From: Pedobacter sp. WC2423
GTDB taxonomy: Bacteria > Bacteroidota > Bacteroidia > Sphingobacteriales > Sphingobacteriaceae
NCBI RefSeq assembly: GCF_040822065.1
Contig: NZ_CP162005.1
Coordinates: 1,054,001-1,118,000 of the forward strand
Reading direction: 5' to 3'
Length of the DNA: 64,000 nucleotides
Numbering within the stretch: the first letter of the stretch is position 1; the number at the start of each line of letters is the position of its first letter. The translations under genes were made by a program, and so were the position numbers. This document shows positions 7,961-16,795 of the stretch, piece after piece. The notes below the pieces were generated by a model, which was given only the letters and a program-made list of their open reading frames with translations, ran no database searches and was not told where the DNA came from.

Positions 7961-9319
7961 TTAGTATTTAAAAATCTTGCCATCCACCATAACTTCCTGT
8001 GTTGCTTCATCAAACACGGCCTTTTTTCCTGTTCTAACGGCTGCATTGGTCATAATATTGGCTATAGAATGGTAATAGCCCACTTCTACAGGAGCATGAG
8101 TCTGTTTACGTGACCTGATACATTCCATCCAGTTCCGCATATGGGCAGAAGTTAATTTGTCACCTCCCGTATTTGCAGAAGCAGCTACTTTTTCTGTCAG
8201 ATTAGTTAGTTTCAGGTCAGGCAACAGGTTCGGTTGCATATGCATTGCACTTGCAGCATCAGCTTTAAGCCCACCTTTAGCAGAAACCATATTTGTATTC
8301 AGATTCAGTTCACCACCATTAGCGTAATAAATTTCCGCTGGGTTTTCATCGCCATTATGCATGCGGGAGGTAAAGACTACCTGAAATCCATTCTCCGGAT
8401 TATTCTCCTGACCATAATCAAATACTGCTGTAGTGGTGTCCCAGTTCCGTCGTCCATCTTTCCATTGATATATTCCTCCATTGGCCACAACACTACGCGG
8501 ATGTTTCAATCCAGTAAACCAGTGTACCGTGTCAATTTGATGCGACATCCATTGTCCGGGCATTCCCGAAGAATAAGGCCAGAATAAGCGGTATTCCAGA
8601 TATTTACGCGGATCCCATTCTTCAAATGGCCGGTTGATTAAAAAGCGTTTCCAATCCGTATCTTCTTGTTTTAATTTAGCCACTAATTCCGGCCTGCGCC
8701 AGCGTCCGGGTTGATTTACATTCCAGCTTAGTTCTACCATTGTAATATCGCCGAACTTGCCGGATTTGATAAACTGTTCGGCTGCTATATAATTAGCACC
8801 ACTGCGTCTTTGTGAACCGATCTGAAGAATTTGCCGCGATGCTTTTACAGCTTTTAAAGCTGCACGGGCATCAGACATGGTTTCTGCAAAAGGCTTTTCA
8901 CAGTAAACATCACATTTAGCATTGATAGCTTCTATCGCATGTACAGCATGTTGAAAATCGGCCGTACTCACAATAACAGCGTCCAGATCTTTTAGCTGAT
9001 AAAGTTCATCGTTGTTGCGACAAGCTGTAATATCATGTCCTAGTTTGGCTTTTAAAAAGTTTTCACCCAATCCTCTCCGATAGTTCCAGAGATCTGATAC
9101 TGCGACAATATCAAAATTCAGTTCCTTATAATGGTTGAGAAAGCTGGGAAAAAGTGAAGTGGCAAACCGATCTGAAAAACCGACTATACCAACTCTGACA
9201 CGATCATTCGCACCTATAATATTTCCATAACTTTTAGCTGATAGCCCCATTGTACCCATATAGGTTCCGGCGGCAGCAATTGCTGTTTGTTTGATGAATT
9301 TTCTTCTTGATGATAACAT
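7961..9319 (-). CDS. Tat-exported Gfo/Idh/MocA family oxidoreductase
   Basis: 452 residues. The N-terminus SSRRKFIKQTAIAAAG is a twin-arginine signal, so the protein folds with its cofactor before export. The NAD(P)-binding Rossmann part follows (VRVGIVGFSDR near 42-52), with CEKPFAET near residue 140, the EKP motif of the Gfo/Idh/MocA family, and a C-terminal substrate domain. Such exported enzymes commonly oxidise sugar hydroxyls with a tightly held NAD. It lies 12 nt downstream of a DUF1080 gene on the same strand. DUF1080 proteins include 3-keto-glycoside hydrolases in Bacteroides, so a C3-oxidation then cleavage route is likely. The substrate is unknown. Confidence 0.88.
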   Translation of the reverse strand: MLSSRRKFIKQTAIAAAGTYMGTMGLSAKSYGNIIGANDRVRVGIVGFSDRFATSLFPSFLNHYKELNFDIVAVSDLWNYRRGLGENFLKAKLGHDITACRNNDELYQLKDLDAVIVSTADFQHAVHAIEAINAKCDVYCEKPFAETMSDARAALKAVKASRQILQIGSQRRSGANYIAAEQFIKSGKFGDITMVELSWNVNQPGRWRRPELVAKLKQEDTDWKRFLINRPFEEWDPRKYLEYRLFWPYSSGMPGQWMSHQIDTVHWFTGLKHPRSVVANGGIYQWKDGRRNWDTTTAVFDYGQENNPENGFQVVFTSRMHNGDENPAEIYYANGGELNLNTNMVSAKGGLKADAASAMHMQPNLLPDLKLTNLTEKVAASANTGGDKLTSAHMRNWMECIRSRKQTHAPVEVGYYHSIANIMTNAAVRTGKKAVFDEATQEVMVDGKIFKY

Positions 9320-9331
9320 AGCTGGCGGAAT

Positions 9332-10693
9332 TTAAAGTTGTTTTAATTTAATACTTCTAAAAAACACCTGATCACCGTGATCCTGTAACAGGATATGACC
9401 CTTGGGAGCCATTCCAAAGTTTTTCCAGTCTTTGTATTTGCTATCTGCTACTAAAGTGAGGAATTCTGCTGATCCTCTTACATATTCCAGAATTTTATAG
9501 CCATTTAACCAATATTGTATTTTATTATCGGGATAGACTCTGATTAACCCGCTATTCCATTCTCCGATTTTTCGTTGTGCATTTGGAATCTTTTTACTGG
9601 TAATCAGATCATATAAAGAACCCAATGTTCTGTTACCATTCTTTCCTAATTTTGCATCCGGATGCCTTTCATCATCCAATATCTGATATTCAGGACCAAT
9701 TGCAGAGCCTTTATTTCCTTCGGTAAGAGTTACAAAGTATTTAACACCACTATTTGCACCTGCTGTTAATTTAAAATCGAATTTCATCTCAAAGGCACCA
9801 TATTGTTTTTCGGTTACGATATCACCGCCATTGGTAGATTCAGCACCATTAGATTTCTGCACACTCAGTTCTCCATCTTTAATGACCCAGCCACTTTCAG
9901 GGAAGGTTGCTTTATAAGCACCACGCCAGCCTTTAGTCGTTTTTCCGTCCCACAGTAAACTATAGCCTTCTGCTTTTTCCTGGGGAGTAACCGTATTTGG
10001 TACCAGGTTAACCACATAAATATTATCTGCTTTTGAAGGTTTCAGCTGCGCAGTCTGAATACGGATATTGCGCCAGTGGATTTGTTTGCCGGGCTGATCA
10101 TCCTTACCAATTGCATGTACTTGTAATGCGATAAATCCAGCAGGGGTAAGCGCGTCCACTACATTGGCAGTGGGCACACCATTAATCCAGGTACGGATAG
10201 AATTTCCAATACATTCCACACGGTATTTATTCCACTGCTTATTTTTAAAGGCTTGCTGTCCTGTAGGATTAATATCCAGCGGATATAACCAGCCTCTTCT
10301 TGCTTCATCATAAATACCTCCTGAAAACTTACGGTCGGAAGGATCAACTTCTACCTGATAACCATTTACTCTTCCATTTTGATAAGCAGCATTGCTTTCA
10401 CTTCGGATCTGCACGCCAGAATTCATAGAATTGTCTACTTTCAGTTCCAGTTCGAGAATAAAGTCACCATAGTTTTTTGTAGTTGCAAGAAAGGAATTCG
10501 GCGTATTGGAAACTGTTGTTCCTACAATCTCGCCATTGATTACTTCGTATTTGGCTTGCCCGTTAAGTTGCTTCCAGCCTTTAAGATCTTTTCCATTAAA
10601 TAGGTTCTGCCATTTCTGATTTTGTGCCTGCAGGGTTGAAGGCAGGCTCATAAATAATAAACCTGCAAGGGTTAGTAGGTGTTTTCTTTTCAT
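9332..10693 (-). CDS. Secreted protein with two DUF1080 (3-keto-disaccharide hydrolase-like) domains
   Basis: 453 residues with a signal peptide (to about residue 23, LQAQ). Two copies of the DUF1080 concanavalin-like fold are visible: about 25-215, beginning WQNLFNGKDLKGWK, and about 240-452, beginning YSLLWDGKTTKGWRG. Each has the NSGV strand (MNSGVQIRS and ANSGVKYFV). The family (PF06439) includes enzymes that cleave 3-keto-glycosides. Paired with the Tat-exported oxidoreductase 12 nt downstream, it probably acts in the periplasm on an oxidised glycoside. Domain duplication could give two substrate pockets or one binding and one catalytic module. Which residues are catalytic I cannot tell. 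Confidence 0.85.
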   Translation of the reverse strand: MKRKHLLTLAGLLFMSLPSTLQAQNQKWQNLFNGKDLKGWKQLNGQAKYEVINGEIVGTTVSNTPNSFLATTKNYGDFILELELKVDNSMNSGVQIRSESNAAYQNGRVNGYQVEVDPSDRKFSGGIYDEARRGWLYPLDINPTGQQAFKNKQWNKYRVECIGNSIRTWINGVPTANVVDALTPAGFIALQVHAIGKDDQPGKQIHWRNIRIQTAQLKPSKADNIYVVNLVPNTVTPQEKAEGYSLLWDGKTTKGWRGAYKATFPESGWVIKDGELSVQKSNGAESTNGGDIVTEKQYGAFEMKFDFKLTAGANSGVKYFVTLTEGNKGSAIGPEYQILDDERHPDAKLGKNGNRTLGSLYDLITSKKIPNAQRKIGEWNSGLIRVYPDNKIQYWLNGYKILEYVRGSAEFLTLVADSKYKDWKNFGMAPKGHILLQDHGDQVFFRSIKLKQL

Positions 10694-11143
10694 ATTTGGT
10701 TAGTAGGTTGTGGTTAGCTTTGTCGAATTAGCTAATCTAATATAGTACAATGATATGGAAGTGTGAAACTGTGGTATGATAACAACATATTGATATTTAA
10801 AGGTATAAAGGGCACATTTATATGAAATGAACGTTTTTGTTGCCTATATTTTCTTCGTAAAAATTTGGTTACGCTAAAAGAAAATGCATTATTTGAATAG
10901 CTGCATTTTGTATATAAAATGGAACGTACTATAAAACAGACGTTTGCGGTGACATCTTAATTATTTGTAGCAAGAGATCAGATATTTACCATATTTTTTT
11001 CTTTTAAGTTTAAGGCATAACGGTGCTAAAAACGAGGTTTTCTCCTTTTTTATAGCTGTATACTATTGATTACTAGTTGTTAATGGCAGAATTTTTGACG
11101 TGATTGAAATAGTTAATATTTTACAACCCTAAAACAAAAAGTT
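10694..11143. other. 450-nt intergenic region with divergent upstream signals
   Basis: AT-rich spacer between the DUF1080 gene (minus) and the first hcp gene (plus). It holds no gene I can support. The 5' regions of both genes lie here. A candidate hcp promoter is listed separately. For the DUF1080 gene I see no clear TAnnTTTG element. A 10-bp palindrome ATTAGCTAAT occurs near 10725-10735 but is unremarkable in AT-rich DNA. Confidence 0.5.
11094..11124 (+). promoter_or_regulatory. Candidate promoter of the hcp pair
   Basis: TTTG at 11094-11097, a 19-nt spacer, then TATTTTAC at 11117-11124, a partial match to the Bacteroidota -33/-7 consensus (TTTG, TAnnTTTG). Initiation near 11130 would leave a short leader before the ATG at 11144. 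Confidence 0.35.
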
Positions 11144-11539
11144 ATGGCTTTCAAAGCAAGATTAAACTTTTCGGGCAAGGAGTACGATGTGCTTCACTGT
11201 GCCTATTCTCTAAACCGTGATGTAGATGCAAAAGGAAGACCCTCTTCCGGAGTGTATGGTGGAACAATCGATATTGAACTCGAATCTACCGAAGACACCT
11301 CTGTCATCGAAGCAATGGTAAACAACCAGTACAAACCTTTAGCTGGCACACTGCTGATTAAAAAATCAGAAGAAGATGCCAAAATGAAGGAAGTTCATTT
11401 TGAAGACGGGTATATTGTGAAATATACCGAAGGAATCAATATCACCGGAGATAATCCGATGACTTTGAAATTCCAGATCTCTGCACGTAAACTAAAAGCG
11501 GGGAATGCCGAACATGTTAATGATTGGCCAAAAGCGTAA
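11144..11539 (+). CDS. tssD: Type VI secretion tube protein TssD (Hcp family), copy 1
   Basis: 131 residues, the size of the Bacteroidota Hcp-like TssD family. It begins MAFKARLNFSGKEYDV and keeps the family pattern DVDAKGRPSSGVYGGTI, then a C-terminal strand ending NDWPKA. TssD hexamers stack into the inner tube of the contractile needle and can carry small effectors in their lumen. It is about two-thirds identical by eye to the following gene, so the pair is a tandem duplication. The sheath, baseplate and ClpV genes are not in this window, so this is an auxiliary island that feeds a machine encoded elsewhere. Confidence 0.93.
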   Translation: MAFKARLNFSGKEYDVLHCAYSLNRDVDAKGRPSSGVYGGTIDIELESTEDTSVIEAMVNNQYKPLAGTLLIKKSEEDAKMKEVHFEDGYIVKYTEGINITGDNPMTLKFQISARKLKAGNAEHVNDWPKA

Positions 11540-11577
11540 TTCAAATTCAGGAAGTTTAACATTTAAAAAAAATTATC

Positions 11578-11973
11578 ATGGCATTTAAAACCAGATTGAC
11601 TCTAGGGTCTAAAGAATTCGATGTGCTGCAGTGCAGCTATTCATTAAACAGAGATGTAGACGCAAAGGGACGTCCTTCATCAGGAGTTTATGGTGGAACT
11701 ATTCACTTAGAAATTGAATCAACTGAAGACACTTCAGTGATTGAATCTATGGTAAATAACCAGTATAAACCACAAGCAGGAACAATTGTATTCAAAAAGG
11801 GTGAAGAAGATGCAAAAATGAAAGAATTGCATTTTGAAGATGGTTACATCATCCAGTACAATGAAGGGATTGCAGTGAACGACAATACCCCAATGACTTT
11901 GAGTTTTGTGGTATCTGCGCGTAAACTTAAAATTGGTAATGCTGAGCATACCAACGACTGGCCTAAGGCTTAG
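11578..11973 (+). CDS. tssD: Type VI secretion tube protein TssD (Hcp family), copy 2
   Basis: 131 residues, starting MAFKTRLTLGSKEFDV and closely related to the copy 38 nt upstream, with the same SLNRDVDAKGRPSSGVYGG core and the same NDWPKA end. Differences cluster in the loop around residues 90-105 (NEGIAVNDNTPM against TEGINITGDNPM) and in the N-terminal strand. Paralogous Hcp proteins often differ in which effectors they load, so the second copy may serve a different cargo. A strong terminator follows at once, which separates high expression of the tube proteins from vgrG. Confidence 0.93.
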   Translation: MAFKTRLTLGSKEFDVLQCSYSLNRDVDAKGRPSSGVYGGTIHLEIESTEDTSVIESMVNNQYKPQAGTIVFKKGEEDAKMKELHFEDGYIIQYNEGIAVNDNTPMTLSFVVSARKLKIGNAEHTNDWPKA

Positions 11974-11993
11974 TTAGTACAATCTACTGCTGT

Positions 11994-12031
11994 AGCTGCA
12001 GGAAGCCGGGACGGTTTCCTGCAGCTTTTTT
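11994..12031 (+). terminator. Rho-independent terminator after the hcp pair
   Basis: Perfect 11-bp stem AGCTGCAGGAA (11994-12004) with TTCCTGCAGCT (12016-12026), an 11-nt loop, and a run of six T (12026-12031). It sits 20 nt after the second hcp stop and 28 nt before the vgrG start, so vgrG probably depends on read-through. Confidence 0.88.
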
Positions 12032-12058
12032 CTATTGAATCATCTTACTCTCATTCCA

Positions 12059-13981
12059 ATGGTAAATAAATTGAGTGTAGACATCAGCATAGAGCAGGTG
12101 GCTATAACGCATTTCAGCCGTTTTACGCTGGATCAGCGTTTTAATGAACATCATACTTTTGAACTTCGTATCAATCATGACCAGGTTGAAGAAGCTGGCG
12201 GTATTACACTCACAAAATCTAAAGATTTTATAGGTAAGAATTTAACTGTTCAGTTTGCACGGTTAGGCGATACTGGAAATATTTTTACGGGAATAATTAC
12301 TAAAGTAGAAATTGCCCAAACTCACGGCTTTAGGGGGGATATTGTTATTAAAGGCTACAGTCCTGATATTTTATTGGACAGGGGTCCCGACCTTGGATCT
12401 TATCTCCATAAGACTCTAAAAACGATCTTACAACAGGCTACAAATGATACGCCCCAAAATGACCTCGATTTTCAGATCAATCCTGCTTATGCCGCGGTTA
12501 TTGATTATATTATACAGTATAAAGAAAGTGATTTTGATTTCATCAACAGGCTTTCGTCTGAATACCATGAATGGTTTTATTATGATGGCAGAATACTACA
12601 TTTCGGAAAGCCTGATGAACAGGAAGAAATACCACTTATTTATGGAAGGGATTTGCAAAGTTTACAATATGGAATGCAAATAGCTCCTTTAAATTATAAG
12701 AAATTTGCCTACCATTCTCAGGAGGATGAACTGTTAAGCTCTCAACCTTCTGCGGCAAATTCTACATTCTCAGATGTATCTCACGCAATTTCTGCTTCTA
12801 ATGATGTTTTTAGTAAAAGATTTAATCTTCCTTTAAGTGTCAGAGTTAATTCTCAACAAGAGATAGATACTTTTGTCAATGATGAGCATAAAGCTTTAGT
12901 CTCTGGATTGGTAAATATTAATGGTAGTGGAGATAATCCAAAGGTAGGCTTGGGTAAGGTCATTGATATCAGTACCAGTATTCGCAGCGGACTTGACTTT
13001 CAAGTCGAAGATTTTGGCAAATTCATCGTGACAGCTATCCACCATGAGATTGATGGAATAGGACATTATAAACATAATTTTGAAGGTGTTGCAGCAGATA
13101 GTGAAAAGCTTAAGGTAAGACCTACAGAAAAACCAGTGGCTGATATGCAGCTGGCTGATGTTCTTGATAATGACGATCCTCAAGGGCAAGGGCGTGTAAA
13201 AGTCAAGTTTAAATGGCAATGTCAGGCAAATGACCCTACAGAGTGGTTACGGGTGATGAGCCCAAATGCCGGAACTGGGGATGCTGGTGCAAATAGAGGT
13301 TTTCATGTAATACCCGAAATAGGAGATCAGGTAGTTGTTGCTTTTGAAGAAGGAAATATAGCAAGGCCTGTTATTCTTGGAAGTGTTTTTCATGGGAAAA
13401 GTGGAGATAGTAAAGGGTTTAAAAATAGTAATACCAAAGGACTGACTTCCCGTAAAGGAAGTGCACTGACATTTGATGATTTAGCTCATGGTTTGATTTT
13501 AGGAACGAGTGCTGCAAATTTCATGAAAATAAAGAACGGTTCTGGCATGGTCACTACAATGGCCAAGAATAAGGTAAGTATTCAAACCGGGGAAAGCATG
13601 ATTACGATGAATCATCTTGGTGAAATTGCAATAACGGGAAAAAATATATTCATCAATGGTGCTGAAAGCATAGCTATTCAATCTCCGAAAATTACAATCG
13701 GAAATATTACACCATCTGCTCCACCAGCGGAAGGAGCACCAACACCAACTGCTGAAGAGCTTGCCAATGCTAAAGCTAATCCAACTCCTCCGGTAACTAA
13801 TACACTTGATCTCAATGCGAAAGCAATTACTGTGATTGGAGAAGATAAAATTGAAGGGACTGCTAAAGTCGTTGAAATTGGAGATGTTAAAGAGGGGAAA
13901 ACTACTATTTATGGTAAAGTCATCGATATGGATGGTATTGATGAAATCAACTTGTCTTCTAAAATTATCAATTCTAATTAA
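12059..13981 (+). CDS. vgrG: Type VI secretion spike protein VgrG (TssI)
   Basis: 640 residues from the ATG at 12059. An in-frame TTG at 12035 lies four bases after the terminator T-run and is less likely. The N-terminal gp27-like part (about 1-340) is followed by the gp5 OB fold with PQGQGRVKVKFKWQ and the typical EIGDQVVVAFEEGNIARPVILGS (about 415-445). A repetitive beta-helix needle extends to the end. About residues 555-585 are Pro/Ala-rich (PSAPPAEGAPTPTAEE), a flexible segment before the last strands. It would cap the Hcp tube and carry the PAAR-like effector encoded two genes downstream. The next gene starts two bases after its stop. Confidence 0.92.
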   Translation: MVNKLSVDISIEQVAITHFSRFTLDQRFNEHHTFELRINHDQVEEAGGITLTKSKDFIGKNLTVQFARLGDTGNIFTGIITKVEIAQTHGFRGDIVIKGYSPDILLDRGPDLGSYLHKTLKTILQQATNDTPQNDLDFQINPAYAAVIDYIIQYKESDFDFINRLSSEYHEWFYYDGRILHFGKPDEQEEIPLIYGRDLQSLQYGMQIAPLNYKKFAYHSQEDELLSSQPSAANSTFSDVSHAISASNDVFSKRFNLPLSVRVNSQQEIDTFVNDEHKALVSGLVNINGSGDNPKVGLGKVIDISTSIRSGLDFQVEDFGKFIVTAIHHEIDGIGHYKHNFEGVAADSEKLKVRPTEKPVADMQLADVLDNDDPQGQGRVKVKFKWQCQANDPTEWLRVMSPNAGTGDAGANRGFHVIPEIGDQVVVAFEEGNIARPVILGSVFHGKSGDSKGFKNSNTKGLTSRKGSALTFDDLAHGLILGTSAANFMKIKNGSGMVTTMAKNKVSIQTGESMITMNHLGEIAITGKNIFINGAESIAIQSPKITIGNITPSAPPAEGAPTPTAEELANAKANPTPPVTNTLDLNAKAITVIGEDKIEGTAKVVEIGDVKEGKTTIYGKVIDMDGIDEINLSSKIINSN

Positions 13982-13983
13982 CG

Positions 13984-14928
13984 ATGAGTTGGTTGAATGA
14001 TCTGCTGGGGTTTGGTAAAAGCGAGGCAGAAATAGAAACGGAGGCTTTTCCATCTGTAAGCGGAACCTACAAGCAACAATTCAGTTTTATCTATAGCCAT
14101 AAACATTGGTTGGATGGAAACCAGGTGGAGCATCATATCACAGGAGATATTGCATTGGGTATCAATTTTTATGGAGGAAATGTGCAAAGGTGGAGTATAC
14201 TGATGAACAATGTAGAATGTGATTGGACATTACCTTGTTCACCAGAAATCTATTTGTTCTTTAATTGTATGCAACGTATAGAATGCTACGTTGATGCACA
14301 CGGAAACATTTTAGAGGAAATTTATCCGATCAGTCAGAATATCCTGTTAAAGGAGAAAAAACAATTAATTTCAAAGTATGTAAAGGATGGTAGGCAAGCG
14401 TCTGTATTATTACATTTTTTCTCCGGTAATCTGGGGAACAATAAATTCGTGCAAGAGATGTTACCTCTTAATCCAGTTATTAAAACACTCATAAATACAT
14501 TACTAATAGCCAATATAGAAAATAAGTCGGGTGATATTAATCAGATTGCTGAGGATTACACTATACCTGGTTATTTTGGTAATAAAGCTCTCTTACCTAT
14601 AAAAGCTTGTTGGCTTCATAAGGAGCCATTACTTTCTACTGATGATAATTTATGGGTGCGTACTGGCGGACTTGATGAGAAAAAATATAAGGAACAAAAT
14701 TTACAGGAATTGTTGAATTTAATTACTGGCAGACCAAATATGGGATCAGATATCCTGGTAGATTTTTCTGAAATATATCGTTTAGCACAGGGAGCCAGGC
14801 TAAATGCTAGTTTATTAAGGTACGCTGAGAGTTATTTGGAAACTACTCTGGCTGAAGGGTGGTATAAGGAAGAGCAGGTAATTATTCAAGCTGCTAACGG
14901 AAAGGAGGGGAATCATGGCGAAGGATGA
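13984..14928 (+). CDS. Uncharacterised protein between VgrG and the PAAR-like toxin, candidate effector adaptor
   Basis: 314 residues, family not recognised. There is no signal peptide and no membrane segment. The N-terminal part (about 25-110) looks like a beta-rich domain (QQFSFIYSHKHWLDG, ITGDIALGINFYGG) and the C-terminal half looks helical. In other type VI islands the gene between vgrG and a PAAR effector is usually a loading chaperone (DUF1795, DUF2169 and DUF4123 families). This protein resembles none of those that I can recall, but its place, directly after the vgrG stop and overlapping the toxin start by 14 nt, suggests the same job. The coding end contains the strong ribosome site of the toxin gene. 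Confidence 0.7.
   Translation: MSWLNDLLGFGKSEAEIETEAFPSVSGTYKQQFSFIYSHKHWLDGNQVEHHITGDIALGINFYGGNVQRWSILMNNVECDWTLPCSPEIYLFFNCMQRIECYVDAHGNILEEIYPISQNILLKEKKQLISKYVKDGRQASVLLHFFSGNLGNNKFVQEMLPLNPVIKTLINTLLIANIENKSGDINQIAEDYTIPGYFGNKALLPIKACWLHKEPLLSTDDNLWVRTGGLDEKKYKEQNLQELLNLITGRPNMGSDILVDFSEIYRLAQGARLNASLLRYAESYLETTLAEGWYKEEQVIIQAANGKEGNHGEG
14903..14908 (+). promoter_or_regulatory. Strong Shine-Dalgarno AGGAGG before the toxin gene
   Basis: AGGAGG at 14903-14908 lies six bases before the ATG at 14915. Such a full match is unusual in this Bacteroidota sequence, where most starts have only A-rich leaders. It decides the start and implies efficient translation within the end of the upstream gene. 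Confidence 0.65.
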
Positions 14929-16357
14929 TTTATATGTTCCTGAAGGAGCTTTCCTGAAATGTGATATGGGAGCAATGATTATGACTTTAAAGGTAACCCC
15001 TAAAAAGCATAATCTTTATGGCTTACCGATAGCGACTGAAACCGATAAAATACCTCTATTAAATATTCCATGTTTTGTAACTTGTTCTGTAAATGGTAGT
15101 GCATGCACGCCTGTCGGAACGGAATGGAAAAACACACATGATGGTGCACAGAAAGTATTGGGTAAAGCACCACTGCTAAAAAGCTCCTATTGTAAATGTC
15201 AGAAGGGTGGGACTATAACTATCTTTCTGGATAAAAAGGAGGCAATTAAAGCTTTAGAGGATGATAAAACCAATCGGGTTGACGGAATTCCATGGTTGGA
15301 TGGAGCGATTGGAGCGGCTTTGACTGGCCCTGTTGGTCTTGTTGTTGACGCTTTCACTGATGGAGGCCATGATGTGACAGAGGGAATTGGCCGTGGACTT
15401 AGAAAAGGCTTAAAGAGTTCCTGGAATGGATTGGTTGGTATGGTCACGCATCCAATTGATACTGTTAAAGGAATTGGAACAATGGCCGGTATTGTTATTG
15501 TTGGATATGGCGGCGGCCCACTCACTTATCCAATTTCTTCGCCAGCAGAACGGTTAAAGAAGTTTGATGAAACTTTTGGTACGAGTCTGAAAAACACCCA
15601 TGATGCCATTGGAGATGCTGTTGTAGATACATGGGATAAGAAAGTAGTCAATGGTACGACCGAGGAACGAAGTGAACTTGGAGGACAATTGATCGAAGCG
15701 GTAGCTGAAGCTGTCGTTGGGACTAAAGGAGCTGGGTTAGCAGTAAAAGGAGTTGGGGCTGGGGCAAAATTTGCATTAGGAGCGGAAAGACTGGCAGAAT
15801 TAACAGCGACAATTACTAAATTGCGTAATGCGATGAAACTGGAAGGTTTGATGGCGAAGGTGAAGGGGATTTTTAAGGTGGGGAGAAACAACACACAATT
15901 AATTGATGATGTTACAAAAAGAGCTGCGCAGGAGATTTCTTTGTTTAGTAAAACTAAAAATGGGCCATGTTTATCAGCAGTTTATGACCCTGTAACCGGC
16001 AAAACTTTTTTTGGAAAAAACTTTACGAAGAACTTAAAGGGAAAAGCAGAATATGCTAAGTTTGTAGAGGATGCACACCCCTTAGTTAAAAAAAGAATTC
16101 TGGCCAGACAAAAATTAATTGATGAAGGAAAAGTTCCGATTGAAACTGATTTAAGAGCCGGAGGTCACTCAGAGGTCAGAGCATTAGATGACGCAATAAA
16201 AGCGAGAGAAGCTGCTACAAGTAAGCCTGTTACGGAAACTGATTTATCAACTTTTGATCTGCACAATCGAAGACTACCAGACAATATTCCAATGCATAGG
16301 TGTCCTAATTGCTCTGTCATTACCGATGGAGTCAAAACTGTAGGAGGCCATAAATAA
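14915..16357 (+). CDS. PAAR-like (DUF4280) type VI effector with C-terminal YwqJ-like nucleic-acid deaminase toxin
   Basis: 480 residues in three parts. Residues 5-108 are a DUF4280 PAAR-like tip domain (CDMGAMIMTLKVTPKK, cysteines at 16, 53, 57, 64, 93, 95). Residues 125-340 are a Gly/Ala-rich linker with hydrophobic stretches (IGAALTGPVGLVV, AGIVIVGYGGG) as in translocating effectors. Residues about 345-480 form a deaminase-fold toxin: H418-S-E420 followed by RCPNC with C463 and C466, the HxE...CxxC zinc site of the cytidine-deaminase superfamily. It would be delivered on VgrG and deaminate nucleic acid in a rival cell. The next gene encodes YwqK-like MORN repeats and the one after an endonuclease V homologue, which supports the YwqJ assignment. 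The substrate base is unknown. Confidence 0.87.
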   Translation: MAKDDLYVPEGAFLKCDMGAMIMTLKVTPKKHNLYGLPIATETDKIPLLNIPCFVTCSVNGSACTPVGTEWKNTHDGAQKVLGKAPLLKSSYCKCQKGGTITIFLDKKEAIKALEDDKTNRVDGIPWLDGAIGAALTGPVGLVVDAFTDGGHDVTEGIGRGLRKGLKSSWNGLVGMVTHPIDTVKGIGTMAGIVIVGYGGGPLTYPISSPAERLKKFDETFGTSLKNTHDAIGDAVVDTWDKKVVNGTTEERSELGGQLIEAVAEAVVGTKGAGLAVKGVGAGAKFALGAERLAELTATITKLRNAMKLEGLMAKVKGIFKVGRNNTQLIDDVTKRAAQEISLFSKTKNGPCLSAVYDPVTGKTFFGKNFTKNLKGKAEYAKFVEDAHPLVKKRILARQKLIDEGKVPIETDLRAGGHSEVRALDDAIKAREAATSKPVTETDLSTFDLHNRRLPDNIPMHRCPNCSVITDGVKTVGGHK

Positions 16358-16365
16358 AAATTATA

Positions 16366-16779
16366 ATGAAAGTGAAAATTTCAGACATAGAATTTAATAA
16401 CCCTATAAATGACGGAACTTTTGGGATCCATCTTTATGAAGGTGATAAATTAACAGGATTTGTTTTTGAGAATTGGACTGATACCGATATTTTGAAAACC
16501 GAATATGAAGTGAAAAATGGATTACAAGATGGTCTTGAAAAATGCTATTATCAAGATGGTAAACTAGAAAGCCAAATTGAATACAAAAAAGGTAGAGAGC
16601 ATGGTGAGGCAAGATATTATGACGAAAATGGCGAATTAATTGAGAAGATTATTTTTGAATATGGGATTGGGATTTCCTATGAGATTTACGAAAATGGCAT
16701 TTTATCTAATAGAGAAGATATAGAAGAGGATAGTGCTGAATATAGAAATCTATTAAGATTTCGAGAATTAAAAGGTTAA
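16366..16779 (+). CDS. YwqK-family MORN-repeat immunity protein
   Basis: 137 residues, strongly AT-rich coding. It is built from MORN_2-like repeats: KNGLQDGLEKCYYQDGKLE, then KKGREHGEARYYDENGEL, then a degenerate third with IYENGILS. This is the pattern of the YwqK antitoxin family, known as partner of the YwqJ deaminase toxin in Bacillus subtilis. No signal peptide, so it would act in the cytoplasm against toxin from sister cells. It starts eight bases after the toxin stop. The acidic tail (EDIEEDSAEYRN) may contact the toxin. Specific binding is inferred from gene order and family. Confidence 0.8.
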   Translation: MKVKISDIEFNNPINDGTFGIHLYEGDKLTGFVFENWTDTDILKTEYEVKNGLQDGLEKCYYQDGKLESQIEYKKGREHGEARYYDENGELIEKIIFEYGIGISYEIYENGILSNREDIEEDSAEYRNLLRFRELKG

Positions 16780-16795
16780 TTAATGTATTAGTCTC

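Noticed and set aside
12035..12058. TTG start for vgrG
   Set aside because: It lies four bases after the terminator T-run. The ATG at 12059 keeps the normal VgrG N-terminus.
13499..14053. Open frame on the minus strand opposite the vgrG 3' end and the next gene's start
   Set aside because: It mirrors real plus-strand genes, its product is Ser/Phe/Ile-rich without a family pattern, and its neighbours are tightly packed on the other strand.
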